NCBI GenBank assembly: GCA_900318205.1
Contig: ONJS01000007.1
Location: 62,001 to 126,000, forward strand
Length of the DNA stretch: 64,000 bases
Origin: an uncultured Prevotellaceae bacterium
Lineage (GTDB): Bacteria; Bacteroidota; Bacteroidia; Bacteroidales; Muribaculaceae
Reading direction: 5' to 3'
The notes beneath the pieces were generated by a model. That model did not search any database and was not told the DNA's origin. It saw only the letters and a list, made by a program, of their open reading frames with translations. A program made the position numbers and the translations under genes. Positions 39,343 to 49,481 of this stretch are shown here, piece after piece; within the stretch, counting starts at the first letter, position 1; every line of letters begins with the position of its first letter.

Positions 39343-39957
39343 ATGGAACAGAATCAGAATCCGCAACCTCCCGTGTTTAATCAGCCGCAGGGCCAGCAAC
39401 CCGCGCAACCCTATCAACCCCGTGTAATGGCTCGTCCCATGATGGAGCCCGTCGAGGCGGTGAAGACGTGCTTCATGAAGTTCTTTGACTTCAATGGCCG
39501 TGCGCGCCGCAGCGAGTACTGGTGGTTTATGCTCTTCACCCTCATTGTGTCGTGGGTGTTCAGTTTCCTGGGTAATATGACCCCTGTATTTACCTATATA
39601 GGTCTAATCATAGGTATGGTGTTATGGATCCCCCAATTTGCAGCGTTGACTCGTCGCCTGCACGACAGGAATCACAGCGGCTGGTGGGTTTTCGCCATGT
39701 TTGTTTGCACGTTAGTGGCTTACGGCTCATTTGCCGTCATGCTCGCTCCTCACATGTCGGCTTTGATGGGCGAGGGTGATAACATGGCCATGATGCTGAT
39801 CTTTGCCGATGCGGTTCAGGAAAACCCCCAGGCAATGTCAGTGGCAGCTGTGGCTGGTGTGTGCTACTTTATTCTGTTTATCATCACCCTGGTGTTCGCT
39901 GTCAAGGACAGCCATTGGACCGAGAACAAGTACGGCCCCTCTCCCAAATACCAGTAA
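39343..39957 (+). CDS. DUF805 membrane protein, copy 5
   Basis: The 204-residue protein has a Gln/Pro-rich N-terminus very like copy 4 (QNPQPPVFNQPQGQQP), FNGRARRSEYWWF, a changed second motif RRLHDRNHSGWW, four membrane segments and ENKYGPSPKYQ. No promoter is evident in the 100-bp gap, so it may be read from the copy 4 promoter. The heptamer-derived hairpin at 39979-40023 ends the unit. Confidence 0.9.
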   Translation: MEQNQNPQPPVFNQPQGQQPAQPYQPRVMARPMMEPVEAVKTCFMKFFDFNGRARRSEYWWFMLFTLIVSWVFSFLGNMTPVFTYIGLIIGMVLWIPQFAALTRRLHDRNHSGWWVFAMFVCTLVAYGSFAVMLAPHMSALMGEGDNMAMMLIFADAVQENPQAMSVAAVAGVCYFILFIITLVFAVKDSHWTENKYGPSPKYQ

Positions 39958-39978
39958 GGTTTAAGTGTGAGAAATAAG

Positions 39979-40058
39979 AAGTTAGGAGTGAGATGGCCAC
40001 GACCATTCCACTCCTAACTTTTTCACTCCTAACTCCTAACTTCTAACTCCTCACTTTA
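39979..40058. terminator. Heptamer array forming a terminator hairpin
   Basis: AAGTTAGGAGTG (39979-39990) pairs perfectly with CACTCCTAACTT (40009-40020), followed by TTT, after DUF805 copy 5. The right arm continues as an AACTCCT/CACTTTA heptamer array up to the stop codon of pfkA (40056-40058) on the other strand. Confidence 0.7.
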
Positions 40059-41039
40059 AATAGAGAGTTGTTGAAGCAGTTCAACCAGTCTGGGGTCTAT
40101 TTGTTTGTCACCGCGGCGGATGGCTTTGCTGAACGGTACATAGACAATTTTCTCGTCATCGTCACCAATCATGATGTTGCGTTGGCCCTCCATCAATGCA
40201 TCGATAGCTGCTGCACCCATGCGCGAGGCGAGGATACGGTCTTGGGCTGTGGGACTGCCACCGCGTTGCAAGTGTCCCAGAATGGTCACCCTCACATTCA
40301 TCTGGGGGTAATTCTTGCGTGCCCTTTCGGCGATGGCCATGGCGCCGCCTGTCACAGGACTCTCGGCAACCAGTACAATTGATGACCGCTTGCTCTTGCG
40401 GAAACCTCTCTTGATGAGTTCGACAAGCTGGTCCTTCTCGGTCGATATTTCAGGAATAATGGCGGCCTCGGCACCGGTAGCGATGGCTCCGTTCAGCGCC
40501 AGGAAGCCCGACTCACGGCCCATCACCTCGATAAAGAACAGGCGCTCGTGGCTGCTCGCTGTGTCGCGGATGCGGTCCACGCACCACATGATGGTGTTCA
40601 GTGCCGTGTCATAGCCGATAGTGTGGTCTGTTCCCGACAGGTCATTGTCGATGGTTCCGGGCAGGCCCACGATGGGAAAATCATACTCCCTGGCAAACTG
40701 CAAGGCTCCACTCAATGAACCGTCACCACCGATGACCACCAGAGCATCAATGCCATGCTTCTGGATGTTCTCCCAAGCTTGCTTGCGTCCCTCCACCGTC
40801 TTGAATTCCTGGCAGCGGGCAGTCTTGAGGATCGTGCCACCGTGGTGCATGATGTTGGATACACTTTGAGCCTCTAAATCTGCAATCTCATCTTCGACAA
40901 GGCCCCTATAGCCGTGATAGATGCCTTTTACCTTAAACCCGTTGTAAATCGCTGAGCGCGTCACCGCACGAATGGCGGCGTTCATTCCAGGGGCATCGCC
41001 TCCTGACGTCAGCAGACCGATTGTCTTGATTCTTGTCAT
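40056..41039 (-). CDS. pfkA: ATP-dependent 6-phosphofructokinase
   Basis: Start chosen at ATG 41039 ([20 protein letters not shown]), which gives 327 residues, the normal length; the longer frame runs through the promoter. Motifs include the ATP-binding [25 protein letters not shown], the catalytic [16 protein letters not shown] and [15 protein letters not shown]. It phosphorylates fructose 6-phosphate in glycolysis. The -7 element TATCTTTG is at 41071-41078. Its stop codon lies in a heptamer array. Confidence 0.97.
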   Translation of the reverse strand: MTRIKTIGLLTSGGDAPGMNAAIRAVTRSAIYNGFKVKGIYHGYRGLVEDEIADLEAQSVSNIMHHGGTILKTARCQEFKTVEGRKQAWENIQKHGIDALVVIGGDGSLSGALQFAREYDFPIVGLPGTIDNDLSGTDHTIGYDTALNTIMWCVDRIRDTASSHERLFFIEVMGRESGFLALNGAIATGAEAAIIPEISTEKDQLVELIKRGFRKSKRSSIVLVAESPVTGGAMAIAERARKNYPQMNVRVTILGHLQRGGSPTAQDRILASRMGAAAIDALMEGQRNIMIGDDDEKIVYVPFSKAIRRGDKQIDPRLVELLQQLSI

Positions 41040-41826
41040 AATACTTACATATTTGGTCTTGAACTGACTGCAAAGATAATACTTTTTTTCTTTCAATGGC
41101 AATAACCGTAAAAATTGACGGCATCTGCTCTCGCAGACACCGTCATTCTCATGTTTTATTATTGCTTGCGTTTAATTATGGGATATAGATTTCAAGGTCA
41201 CGTTTTTGTTAACATTTAATAATCATTTAATCAACATTAACTACCATCAAAAGATTTTATTTCTCATTTCCGGGTACTTGAGGCGCCACAAGGACGCGAC
41301 AAGTAAAAATATATTTGACAAATATGGATCATTTATATTTGCGACACAAAATTACTGCCTTATGCCTTTTGCTATTATGAAAAACGGCGCTTTTACTTGT
41401 AGAAATTGTTGTTTTTTTTACCTCAAATTTGTCAAAAAATGACCAAATTATTTTATAATACCCACATAACCAGTGGTTTAAAAATTCAAACAGTGTTTTT
41501 TTACACCAACCGCAAAAAATCCAATAATTTTGTTTGCATCTTGTGCTTTGCCGAGTTGCGGCTTCCTGTCTCTTTCTGTAGTGGCGATGATTAAGGATGA
41601 TTGCCTCTGTTCAGGCATCATGCTTTTCTTGTCTTCACATGGTCTTTTTGTCCTATTGGAGGTCTTGCCAGTGTGAGAAAATGTTTGTAAATTTGCCGCA
41701 AGAAATGACTTGAAGGATTTAAGCTTTGGTTATATTATATTATCTGATCAATGACTTGACACTTCTCTCAAGGAATTAAAGTATCATAGGAATTCTTAAT
41801 ACATTAACTCTAAACATTTTTGCAAA
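41040..41826. other. 787-bp AT-rich intergenic region between divergent genes
   Basis: It holds the pfkA -7 element (minus strand TATCTTTG, 41071-41078), a hairpin TGACGG-CA-TCTGC-TCTC-GCAGA-CA-CCGTCA (41117-41144), an isolated -7 match TATATTTG at 41334-41341 with no ORF behind it, and a promoter TTG-N20-TAAATTTG (41665-41695) pointing to the dockerin-type gene. The middle part is very AT-rich without convincing coding potential. Confidence 0.6.
41665..41695 (+). promoter_or_regulatory. Promoter upstream of dockerin-type gene
   Basis: TTG (41665-41667), 20-bp spacer, TAAATTTG (41688-41695), giving a leader of about 125 nt. Confidence 0.55.
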
Positions 41827-43338
41827 ATGAAAAATCTGTTTTTGACATTTCTTTGTCTGTGTGTGGCCATGAACACCATCGCTGCTCATGCCTCGTCTCG
41901 TAACGGTAATCAAGCACCCTCCCAGCTGCCGGAATTAGTGAACAAGGGTGCCCGAATAGCTGTCGCCGATGCCTATAGTTGTTATATGCTTCATGGTAAT
42001 GAGCCGGTGCTGACCGCCAATGATGATTATTGGTCGTTTATCATTGATGACGAGCCTCATAGTGTGGGATGGAAATCAGGCTTTTATCAGAGTTCCTCCC
42101 TTAGTGACCCTATCATCAATCTCTACGGGGATTTTGATGTAACGGTTAATGGCATCGTGGAGCAAGATGTGCAGGATAATGGATTCAGTGTCAGCTTTTT
42201 GACAGGAGTATGGTTTACAACTGGTACCGTCTTGGCAACTAAAGTAAGAAGCAACGTGTATCATCCTATTCTCAGACCATATCAAAATTGTGTGCTGAAC
42301 GAGGTCAGGAGCCTCTATGCCATTCCCGAACAATGGCTGCTGAATCTAGAAGACACAGCAACCTATGTCATTGAGGGTTATTATGATCATGACAACACCT
42401 TGTTCTTTGAGGGCGGTATCGCCTTTTATGTTGCCGACGAATTCATCCAGGTTGACACGATAACAGGTGTTGAGACGATTGAAGAAGAAGCCTCAGCCTA
42501 TTATCTCTCCCCTGTGTATCGCAACATTCGCTTTTTAAAACCTAATGGAATCCATCAGTATAATACCGATTTACAACCCGGAGTCTCTCAAAGTGTACTG
42601 AATAGGATGATAGAAATTGTCCGTTATACAGAACCGTCAACTACAGGCGATGAGGGATCTGGTGGCCGTGTAACACGTCCTATTGACCCGCGTCCCATTA
42701 AAACCAGATTACATGCTAATATGGTGCCTCACAATATTACCATGAATTATATTCCAGTCCCTGCAGGTGAAAAGGGTTTGGCAGATGATAATAATGACAG
42801 AACTTTGGGTTCATATAGCGATTCTGTTTATATCGCTCAAGTCAATGATTCGACAGTTCATGTCTATAATCTGTATGGGGCAATCTCTGAGGTTAATGTG
42901 TTTACCCTTCACAATGATTACACGATGACCTTGCCAGTACAACCGATCGACCAGTCGACCGAGCATTCGGTTTTTGCATTCTCGGCGGATTCTAAGAATT
43001 TTGACATATTCGGAACCTGCATGCCGTTCTCCATCTCATGGGATAAGACACTTCTTGTGAATTATGAGGATCTGTTGCACTGTTATAAAGACAATAGCCT
43101 TAGTTTTATTGATGGTAGTACGTTCTATGTTCCGGGCAGTGCGGTGCGTGGCGATGTAAACCGGGATGGCAACATCAGCATAGCCGACGTGACAGCGCTC
43201 ATCAGTACCTTGTTGAGCGGAGAGAGTGAAGCGCCCAATATCCTCGGTAAAGCAGCCTACGACTGCAACCAGGATGACAAAATCACTATCGCCGACGTGA
43301 CAGTCCTAATCAGTTACCTCTTCTCAGGGACCTGGTGA
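41827..43338 (+). CDS. Secreted protein with C-terminal dockerin-type domain
   Basis: The 503-residue protein has a signal peptide (MKNLFLTFLCLCVAMNTIAA). The main body is beta-rich without a recognised domain. The last 65 residues are a two-repeat dockerin type I-like domain: GDVNRDGNISIADVTALIST and DCNQDDKITIADVTVLISYL, each with a calcium-binding loop. In Bacteroidales such domains end many secreted proteins without a known cellulosome; the partner is unknown. A strong terminator follows. Confidence 0.82.
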   Translation: MKNLFLTFLCLCVAMNTIAAHASSRNGNQAPSQLPELVNKGARIAVADAYSCYMLHGNEPVLTANDDYWSFIIDDEPHSVGWKSGFYQSSSLSDPIINLYGDFDVTVNGIVEQDVQDNGFSVSFLTGVWFTTGTVLATKVRSNVYHPILRPYQNCVLNEVRSLYAIPEQWLLNLEDTATYVIEGYYDHDNTLFFEGGIAFYVADEFIQVDTITGVETIEEEASAYYLSPVYRNIRFLKPNGIHQYNTDLQPGVSQSVLNRMIEIVRYTEPSTTGDEGSGGRVTRPIDPRPIKTRLHANMVPHNITMNYIPVPAGEKGLADDNNDRTLGSYSDSVYIAQVNDSTVHVYNLYGAISEVNVFTLHNDYTMTLPVQPIDQSTEHSVFAFSADSKNFDIFGTCMPFSISWDKTLLVNYEDLLHCYKDNSLSFIDGSTFYVPGSAVRGDVNRDGNISIADVTALISTLLSGESEAPNILGKAAYDCNQDDKITIADVTVLISYLFSGTW

Positions 43339-43373
43339 TGCTGGTAGCACTCGCAGTTTGAAGTCTAAAGAAA

Positions 43374-43411
43374 GCATCCGCATTCCATCAGTGAAATTGG
43401 AATGCGGATGC
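43374..43411. terminator. Bidirectional terminator
   Basis: GCATCCGCATTCCA (43374-43387) pairs perfectly with TGGAATGCGGATGC (43398-43411) between two converging genes. Confidence 0.8.
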
Positions 43412-43456
43412 AATTCGTTTAATTCGTGACATTCGCCGACAGGTTGTCGGTGTCGG

Positions 43457-46400
43457 TTAGTCCTTGGGTAGGGCGGTGATGGTCTTGCCGGCGCTGTGTG
43501 CACTCAACTGTGGGGCATACTGGCACTGGATGGTGGCGATGCCCGAGGTGAACTCGCCAGGATTGGTCACCCACACGTCGTAGCCGATGATGTGCGTGCC
43601 CTTTCTCAGGCCGTTGATGAACACGTTGGTCTGGGTGTCCTTGGTCTCCTGATAGAACCAGGTGTTGTCCTCGCTGCGGTAGCCTGAGAGCTGGTCAACG
43701 GGCTCGAAGCAGGCGGCGCGCTCGTCGGTCATGGTCACGAAGTTCATGTCCTTGTTGGTCTTGATGATGACGCGCACCTTGACCTTGTCACCCACCTTGA
43801 AGGCGTCGGTCTTGTGCAGCGAGCCGTCCTGGGCATACACATAATATTCTTTACTGATGGATACTTCCTCGATAGCCTTCTCCTTGATTTCGGTCATCGG
43901 AGCCTTGAACTGACTGTAAACGGCGCCCCAAGCAGGCCCGCTGGCGGTGCGGTCGATGACGACGTTACCGGCAGTGGTGGCGGATAGGGTAGTACGGAAG
44001 TAGCCCAGCCATTCGGCCATCTTGTCGAGGTTGACGGGTTCGCCGGCAACGGTGATGGTGGGCAAGGTTGCACGTTCGAGCCACTGGCTGCCTGTGCTCA
44101 GGATGCTATAAACGGCATCGGCGGCGAGGCTGCTTGTGCCCCAGTCGTTGCTCTGCTTCATCAGCAGCATCCATTTACGCACCTGGTCAATCTCCTGCTG
44201 GCGGGGATCCACCTCGTTCATCGCCTGCAGGATGGTGCTGGTATAGGCCACTTTGTCAAACTCCCACCAGCTGTAGTCGGTCTGCAGGTTGTCCCAGTAC
44301 ATGCCCAGGTTGGGCTTCACGATGGCAAACTGGCGTATGCTCTCGACGATGCTGCGTGCCGTCTCCTTGTAGCCGTTGCGGTTGAGCGTCATGGCGTAAT
44401 AGGCCTTCTGCTTGAGGGTGATGCCCTTGCTCCAGTTCTTGTCCATGTAAATGAGTGTCTTGTCCATGAGGTTGGCGCTCGATGTGGTCTGCTTGATCTC
44501 GGGGAAGAGAGAGCGGATGTAGGCATACTCCGTGAACTTGCCTTCAGGCTCATTGCTGTTGCGCTGCTTGGCCTCGTTGTACAGGCGCACGGTTTCGGAG
44601 TCATAGTAGGAAAGGGCGCGTTTGACCATATCAGCCAGGCGGCTGTCATCGGGTAGATAACCCAATCGCTTGGTCTCGCCGATGAGTTCCAGCACGGCAC
44701 CTGTGGTCCAAACATCGCTGCGACAGAATGGGTGGCGGAACCAAGTGAAACCGCCGTCACCCATCTGCAAATTCTTCAAGGCGGTGATGATCTTCTCGTA
44801 TTCCTTCTTGACGATGGCCTCGTCAATAAGTTCGTTGAGTTTGGACATCCTCAGCGTCTGGCGGTCGGCGTCACGCACCCATGGTGATGCCAGCAGGGTG
44901 CCGATTTTCAGGTCTTGGTTCTTCTGGAGCATTGACACGAGGGTGCTGTCCTCGTTGTGCTCCTTCCAGTAGGTAATCGCCTCCTTGATTTGGGGCTGCT
45001 CCTTGGCGACACCCTGTGCCACTTGCAGGGCAAACAGGCTGTGGGCCGCCCTGGTGGCGACTTCATAGTTGTCGTCCCAGATGGTGGGCAATGCCAGCAC
45101 GCAGTACCACACGGGGTTGTCGCAGTATTCCAGCGTCACGCGGGCATCCTTGGGGAACTTGGGCAACGGCTGCTCAAAGTGTCCCTCTCCAGCCTCAACG
45201 TAGAAGGGCTGGGTCTCGATGACGGGCGAGACGGTCGTCAGCACGGGCACCATCACCTGCTCGCCGTCGCCGAATGTGCTGTTGGCGGCCTTGATGCGGA
45301 AGCCCACCATGGCAATGGTGTCGGGCACCTGCCAGTCAATGGTGACGGCCTGGCTGCCCATCGGGTCGAGCGTCAGGTTGAAGTTGCGGCTGGTGTAGAC
45401 CTCATTGGTACGCGGGTCAAAGAGCTCAATCACGGCATCACATGCGGTGGCCTCGTCGGTAGCGTTCTGTACGGTGGCCGCCAACGTGGCTTTGTCGCCC
45501 TGGCGCAGGAAGCGGGGCATGTTGGCCTTCACCATTAGCGGCTTCTGCGTCAACACCTCAGCCATCCAGGTGGAGCCGATCATCTTCTTGTCCCACGCCA
45601 CGGCTTGGGCATTCCACGTGGTGTTGAAGTTGGGCGCTTCAAACTCAAGCGAGACGACACCGTTCTGGTCGCTAGTGAGCATCGGCTGCCACAGCGCAGT
45701 CTTCACGTCGCTCTCGCGCAAGATGACTTTGTCCAGGTTTTGCTGATTCACTTGAGCATCATTGGTAGCAGCTCCACGGACCCGGACTTTTGACGAGGCA
45801 CCAAATATCTGTACGTCTTCTGCGAGTTCCACGCTCTCAACACTGCCGGTGTAGAGTCTCTTGTCAACCATTTGATAGCCGGTGACTACCACTTCTTCCA
45901 GCATGGCGCCCCTAGGCTCGAGCTCGATGACCATACCGTCATGGGCCTGGACCTCAACAGTCTCATAGCCCACATAACTGATTTTGAGGGTAGCGCCGTC
46001 AGCGCAATTGAGTGAGAAGATTCCGTCAAAGTTAGTGGCACATCCTCCGTTCACTCCTATTACCTGGACACTAGCCCCGATGATCGGCTCGCCGTTCTCG
46101 TCAACCACCGTACCGCTCACCGCGTTATCGCCTAAAGCCACAGTAGCATTTGTTGGGCGGCGGGCAGCCCCCAGCGATTGTGTTTTCATCATCATGCGTC
46201 CATGCCCCATAGTATAGCTGAACGGTCTTTGTGAGTAAGTGTACAATCTGGGCAGTTGGGCTTGAGCTTCTTTGGGAATGGCCAGGTGATCCTGAGACCA
46301 GTTGATGTAACTCCTGTTGTTGTCGCCTAACCACATGGAATTGATGTAGAATGAAGGGTAGGACCCGAAGTAGGAATATGGTGAATAGTTCCAGCCGTTC

Positions 46401-49318
46401 TCTGCAATGCTGGCGATGGCCTTGTCATACATGTCAAGCAGCATGGCACCGGGACGGGGATTGCCGTTCTGGTCGGTCAGTGTGAATGACCAACGCTCGA
46501 TGTTGCCCGGCACGAGTTTGTCGCGGAACGAGGTGGCGGTAATCTTCAACGCCTCGGCTTGATACGGATTTGCCAGTTTCACTTCTTTTTCCCATTTCTT
46601 GGTGCCGTAGTAGGTAATGAACGATACGGTCACGTCTGCTCCTGCCTCCTTGGGCAAGGGAACGGTGAATTCGTTCATGCCGGCTTGGTAGTTCAACCAG
46701 CCCTCGCTGATGATATTCTTGGTGGTGCTGGCGACATAATAGATGTAAGCCTCTGGGGTGGACACGCCGACGGTGATGTGGCCCTTATTTTTCTTGTCCA
46801 CACTCTTGCCGAACGGCGAAATCCACAGCGGGCGATCCTTGACGGGCGAGGTCTTGTCACCCTTGCGGTAGAGGATGATGTCACGGCTCACGTCAACGTC
46901 TTGCTCGCCCTCCTCGGCGTCGAGGATGTGGATTTTGAGGGTGTATTCGCCCGAGGACAGACTGGTCAGGTCGATGGTCGGGTTGGCAGTGTTCAGGTTG
47001 CCTGTCAGCGCAGGTACCTTAGTGCCTTTCTTCATCACTTCCCACATGCACCAGGTGTCGGGGTGTTCCTCGTCGGTGGTGTTATATTTCAACGGCAGTT
47101 TGATGGGCTGGTCGTTAAGATAGACGTTTTCGTTCTCGCTGCCCAACTCGATACCTCGGCGCGTGCCCACAATGAACGAGGCGCTCTCCTCATGAGTCTC
47201 GCCGGCATCGTTGGTCACGGTAGCGAGAACCATATAGTTATAGCGTGCCCAACAACGCTTGCCGGGTTTCAAGTCCTTGTTCTCCGTGAACAGGTCAGGG
47301 GCAAATTCGATGGTGAAGTTGCCTTGGGCGTCGGTCACAACGGTGGTATCCAACAGGTGTTTGCCATTATTGTTGCGCATGCTCCACCACCACCATGACC
47401 ACTGGTTCTGGATGAGTGACAGGCGTACCTCACTATTGGCAATAGGCACGCCACTGTAGGCCATCGCTTTTCCGGTCACCTTGACAGGCTGGCCGGCAAC
47501 ATAGCTGCGACGCGCATCGGGGAAGGTGACCTCAAACGTCGGCGTCTTGTACTCGCTCACGTTCACAGACCATCCATCGATTCTATCTTTGCCGTTCTCA
47601 AGACTGATGTGGAACCTGCCGTTCATACGGTCCTTGGGAATCACGAACGAACCCTCGATGCGTCCGTACTCGTCGCTAGTAACAATTACCGTGTCAATAT
47701 CTTTGTAGTTAGAATCTTTAAAGATTACCTTGAATTTTTTGCCTTCCAAGGGGATGTTGCCTTTGCTAGTGGCAGTGGCGCGATAGACAATAATAGCCCA
47801 ATGGACGGTCTCGCCGGGGCGGTAAACGCCTAAGTCGCTGTAGAATTGGGCTGTTGTCTGGTCACCTCTGGAGGTATTGAGTAGACGAAAATAGCACCCG
47901 GGACCAAATCGGTCATCACCCTTGATGGTGCGCAATTCTCTCTCAAACAAGCTGGAGAGATTGAGTGTTCCGTCACTGTCGGTTTTGCCAATTTTGCCGT
48001 TAAGCTCGTTGACAACGGTCACGTCGGGCAAGGGTTTGCCTGTGGTGATGTCCACAGCTGCGATAATGCCCACCTCATTGAAGATGCCATAGTCCCTATG
48101 GCTCACGGTGAAATTGCCGATGTCGGTGACGCGCAACAGTTGATGAGTATAGACGTCCTGATGCGGCTTCACGTCCTTATCCAGCATGGGAAGGATGACG
48201 TAGTGGCCGTAAGGCAGCGGTGGCAATACTGTCTTGATGTCGGTTGCTTTGAACGGCACGTTCCCTTGAACAGCGACTGGCGTCTGCGAGACGAACTTCA
48301 ACATGTCGGGCTCGATGCGATATGTATCCCGCAAGTTGTCAGGGGCGCGATACACATTCAGCCAATAGGTGTCCACGTTGTTGACATCGGCAGTTACGGT
48401 GATCATGTCATGCGAGGAGAGGACGTCGGGATAGGAAACATTAACACGCTTCTCCTCCAGGTCGAAGATCATGTTCTTGACCTGAGCAGTGTAAATCGAG
48501 GAGGGGAAACGCTGCAGATACTGCTTCAACTCGGCATACTTCTGTTTGTTGTCGTCAAAACTGAGGTTGGAAAGCAGTATGGCGCTGTACTCGCTGTTGC
48601 GGTAACGGTCGTAGGCGGCGCGCAGATCCCCTTTGCCAGTGCGGAGCATGGCATACATGTTGGGGGCGCTATTACCATCGGTAGCGTTAAGCCAGCCGGT
48701 CTTGATGCGGTCAATGAGTTCATCGTTGTCCTTCAACATTTCCAGGCTCTTCATCGACAGGAACTCAAATAGGGTCGGGACATAGGTCGCCCCCAACTCG
48801 TTGTACTCGATGATGCCGGGCAGTGATGTCACCGCCACGGCTTTGAGGGCCTCGGGCTCGGCAAGGGATTTCTTGACCAATTCGGCTATCTTTTTATTGA
48901 ACTGGTAGCGGTCCCACTCGCTCACGTCGGCAGGAGTTTCCTCAACAGGATTGTTGCGGTTGCTCCAGCGGGCGTAGCGGTTACTGTAGCCTTGATAAAC
49001 CAGCGCCTCAAAGTAGTAGAGCAACGCCTTGATGTGGGGCTGTTTCTCCTTAGCGATAGTGGACTCTAGCCGTTTGACGATTACCGGCATGTTGTCTTTA
49101 GAAATACCGCTCTGGGCGATGCTGTAACGCACTAGCGCATCCACAGTCAGTTCGCCGTCGCCTGACTTGAGCGCATTGTCAAGGTCGGCCAGTGCCTCCT
49201 TGCTCACCTCCTGCGGATAATTGAAGTCAATGATTCTATTGTCATTACCCAATGCGCTGAATGGGTATGCCATAGATAATATGACAATCAATAAAAAATG
49301 AAGAATTTGCTGTTTCAT
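43457..49318 (-). CDS. Alpha-2-macroglobulin family protein with inserted SusC-like module
   Basis: Start chosen at ATG 49318 (MKQQILHFLLIVILSMAYPF, a signal peptide), giving 1953 residues. An N-terminal helical region is followed by macroglobulin domains (FYSDLGVYRPGETVHWAIIV near residue 495) and a C-terminal alpha-alpha toroid. Around 1065-1180 a carboxypeptidase-regulatory-like domain (GTVVDENGEPIIGASVQVIG) continues into the start of a TonB plug (MLEEVVVTGYQ, RLYTGSVESVE, SSKVRVRGAA), as in SusC proteins. The place of the thioester CxEQ has no such motif (near 1410), so it cannot trap covalently. It may protect the envelope from peptidases or act in uptake. A -7 element is at 49355-49362. 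Confidence 0.9.
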   Translation of the reverse strand: MKQQILHFLLIVILSMAYPFSALGNDNRIIDFNYPQEVSKEALADLDNALKSGDGELTVDALVRYSIAQSGISKDNMPVIVKRLESTIAKEKQPHIKALLYYFEALVYQGYSNRYARWSNRNNPVEETPADVSEWDRYQFNKKIAELVKKSLAEPEALKAVAVTSLPGIIEYNELGATYVPTLFEFLSMKSLEMLKDNDELIDRIKTGWLNATDGNSAPNMYAMLRTGKGDLRAAYDRYRNSEYSAILLSNLSFDDNKQKYAELKQYLQRFPSSIYTAQVKNMIFDLEEKRVNVSYPDVLSSHDMITVTADVNNVDTYWLNVYRAPDNLRDTYRIEPDMLKFVSQTPVAVQGNVPFKATDIKTVLPPLPYGHYVILPMLDKDVKPHQDVYTHQLLRVTDIGNFTVSHRDYGIFNEVGIIAAVDITTGKPLPDVTVVNELNGKIGKTDSDGTLNLSSLFERELRTIKGDDRFGPGCYFRLLNTSRGDQTTAQFYSDLGVYRPGETVHWAIIVYRATATSKGNIPLEGKKFKVIFKDSNYKDIDTVIVTSDEYGRIEGSFVIPKDRMNGRFHISLENGKDRIDGWSVNVSEYKTPTFEVTFPDARRSYVAGQPVKVTGKAMAYSGVPIANSEVRLSLIQNQWSWWWWSMRNNNGKHLLDTTVVTDAQGNFTIEFAPDLFTENKDLKPGKRCWARYNYMVLATVTNDAGETHEESASFIVGTRRGIELGSENENVYLNDQPIKLPLKYNTTDEEHPDTWCMWEVMKKGTKVPALTGNLNTANPTIDLTSLSSGEYTLKIHILDAEEGEQDVDVSRDIILYRKGDKTSPVKDRPLWISPFGKSVDKKNKGHITVGVSTPEAYIYYVASTTKNIISEGWLNYQAGMNEFTVPLPKEAGADVTVSFITYYGTKKWEKEVKLANPYQAEALKITATSFRDKLVPGNIERWSFTLTDQNGNPRPGAMLLDMYDKAIASIAENGWNYSPYSYFGSYPSFYINSMWLGDNNRSYINWSQDHLAIPKEAQAQLPRLYTYSQRPFSYTMGHGRMMMKTQSLGAARRPTNATVALGDNAVSGTVVDENGEPIIGASVQVIGVNGGCATNFDGIFSLNCADGATLKISYVGYETVEVQAHDGMVIELEPRGAMLEEVVVTGYQMVDKRLYTGSVESVELAEDVQIFGASSKVRVRGAATNDAQVNQQNLDKVILRESDVKTALWQPMLTSDQNGVVSLEFEAPNFNTTWNAQAVAWDKKMIGSTWMAEVLTQKPLMVKANMPRFLRQGDKATLAATVQNATDEATACDAVIELFDPRTNEVYTSRNFNLTLDPMGSQAVTIDWQVPDTIAMVGFRIKAANSTFGDGEQVMVPVLTTVSPVIETQPFYVEAGEGHFEQPLPKFPKDARVTLEYCDNPVWYCVLALPTIWDDNYEVATRAAHSLFALQVAQGVAKEQPQIKEAITYWKEHNEDSTLVSMLQKNQDLKIGTLLASPWVRDADRQTLRMSKLNELIDEAIVKKEYEKIITALKNLQMGDGGFTWFRHPFCRSDVWTTGAVLELIGETKRLGYLPDDSRLADMVKRALSYYDSETVRLYNEAKQRNSNEPEGKFTEYAYIRSLFPEIKQTTSSANLMDKTLIYMDKNWSKGITLKQKAYYAMTLNRNGYKETARSIVESIRQFAIVKPNLGMYWDNLQTDYSWWEFDKVAYTSTILQAMNEVDPRQQEIDQVRKWMLLMKQSNDWGTSSLAADAVYSILSTGSQWLERATLPTITVAGEPVNLDKMAEWLGYFRTTLSATTAGNVVIDRTASGPAWGAVYSQFKAPMTEIKEKAIEEVSISKEYYVYAQDGSLHKTDAFKVGDKVKVRVIIKTNKDMNFVTMTDERAACFEPVDQLSGYRSEDNTWFYQETKDTQTNVFINGLRKGTHIIGYDVWVTNPGEFTSGIATIQCQYAPQLSAHSAGKTITALPKD

Positions 49319-49354
49319 AATAGTAAAATGTTTAGATTTTGAAATAATTGCCCC

Positions 49355-49362
49355 CAAAAGTA
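49355..49362 (-). promoter_or_regulatory. -7 promoter element of alpha-2-macroglobulin gene
   Basis: The minus strand reads TACTTTTG, 36 bp before the chosen ATG. Confidence 0.55.
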
Positions 49363-49481
49363 ATAAATAAGTGTGAAAACTCCTTGCAAATCCCAATTAA
49401 TTTGCAAAAATTAACGTAAATCGCGTATATTTCATTATTGGTGTCCGAGGAAAACAAGTGGGATTAATGTGAGTGTCCAAA

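Noticed and set aside
41206-41442. 78-codon frame in the AT-rich gap before the dockerin-type gene
   Set aside because: Composition is that of random AT-rich DNA, with no recognisable domain and no promoter at a suitable place.
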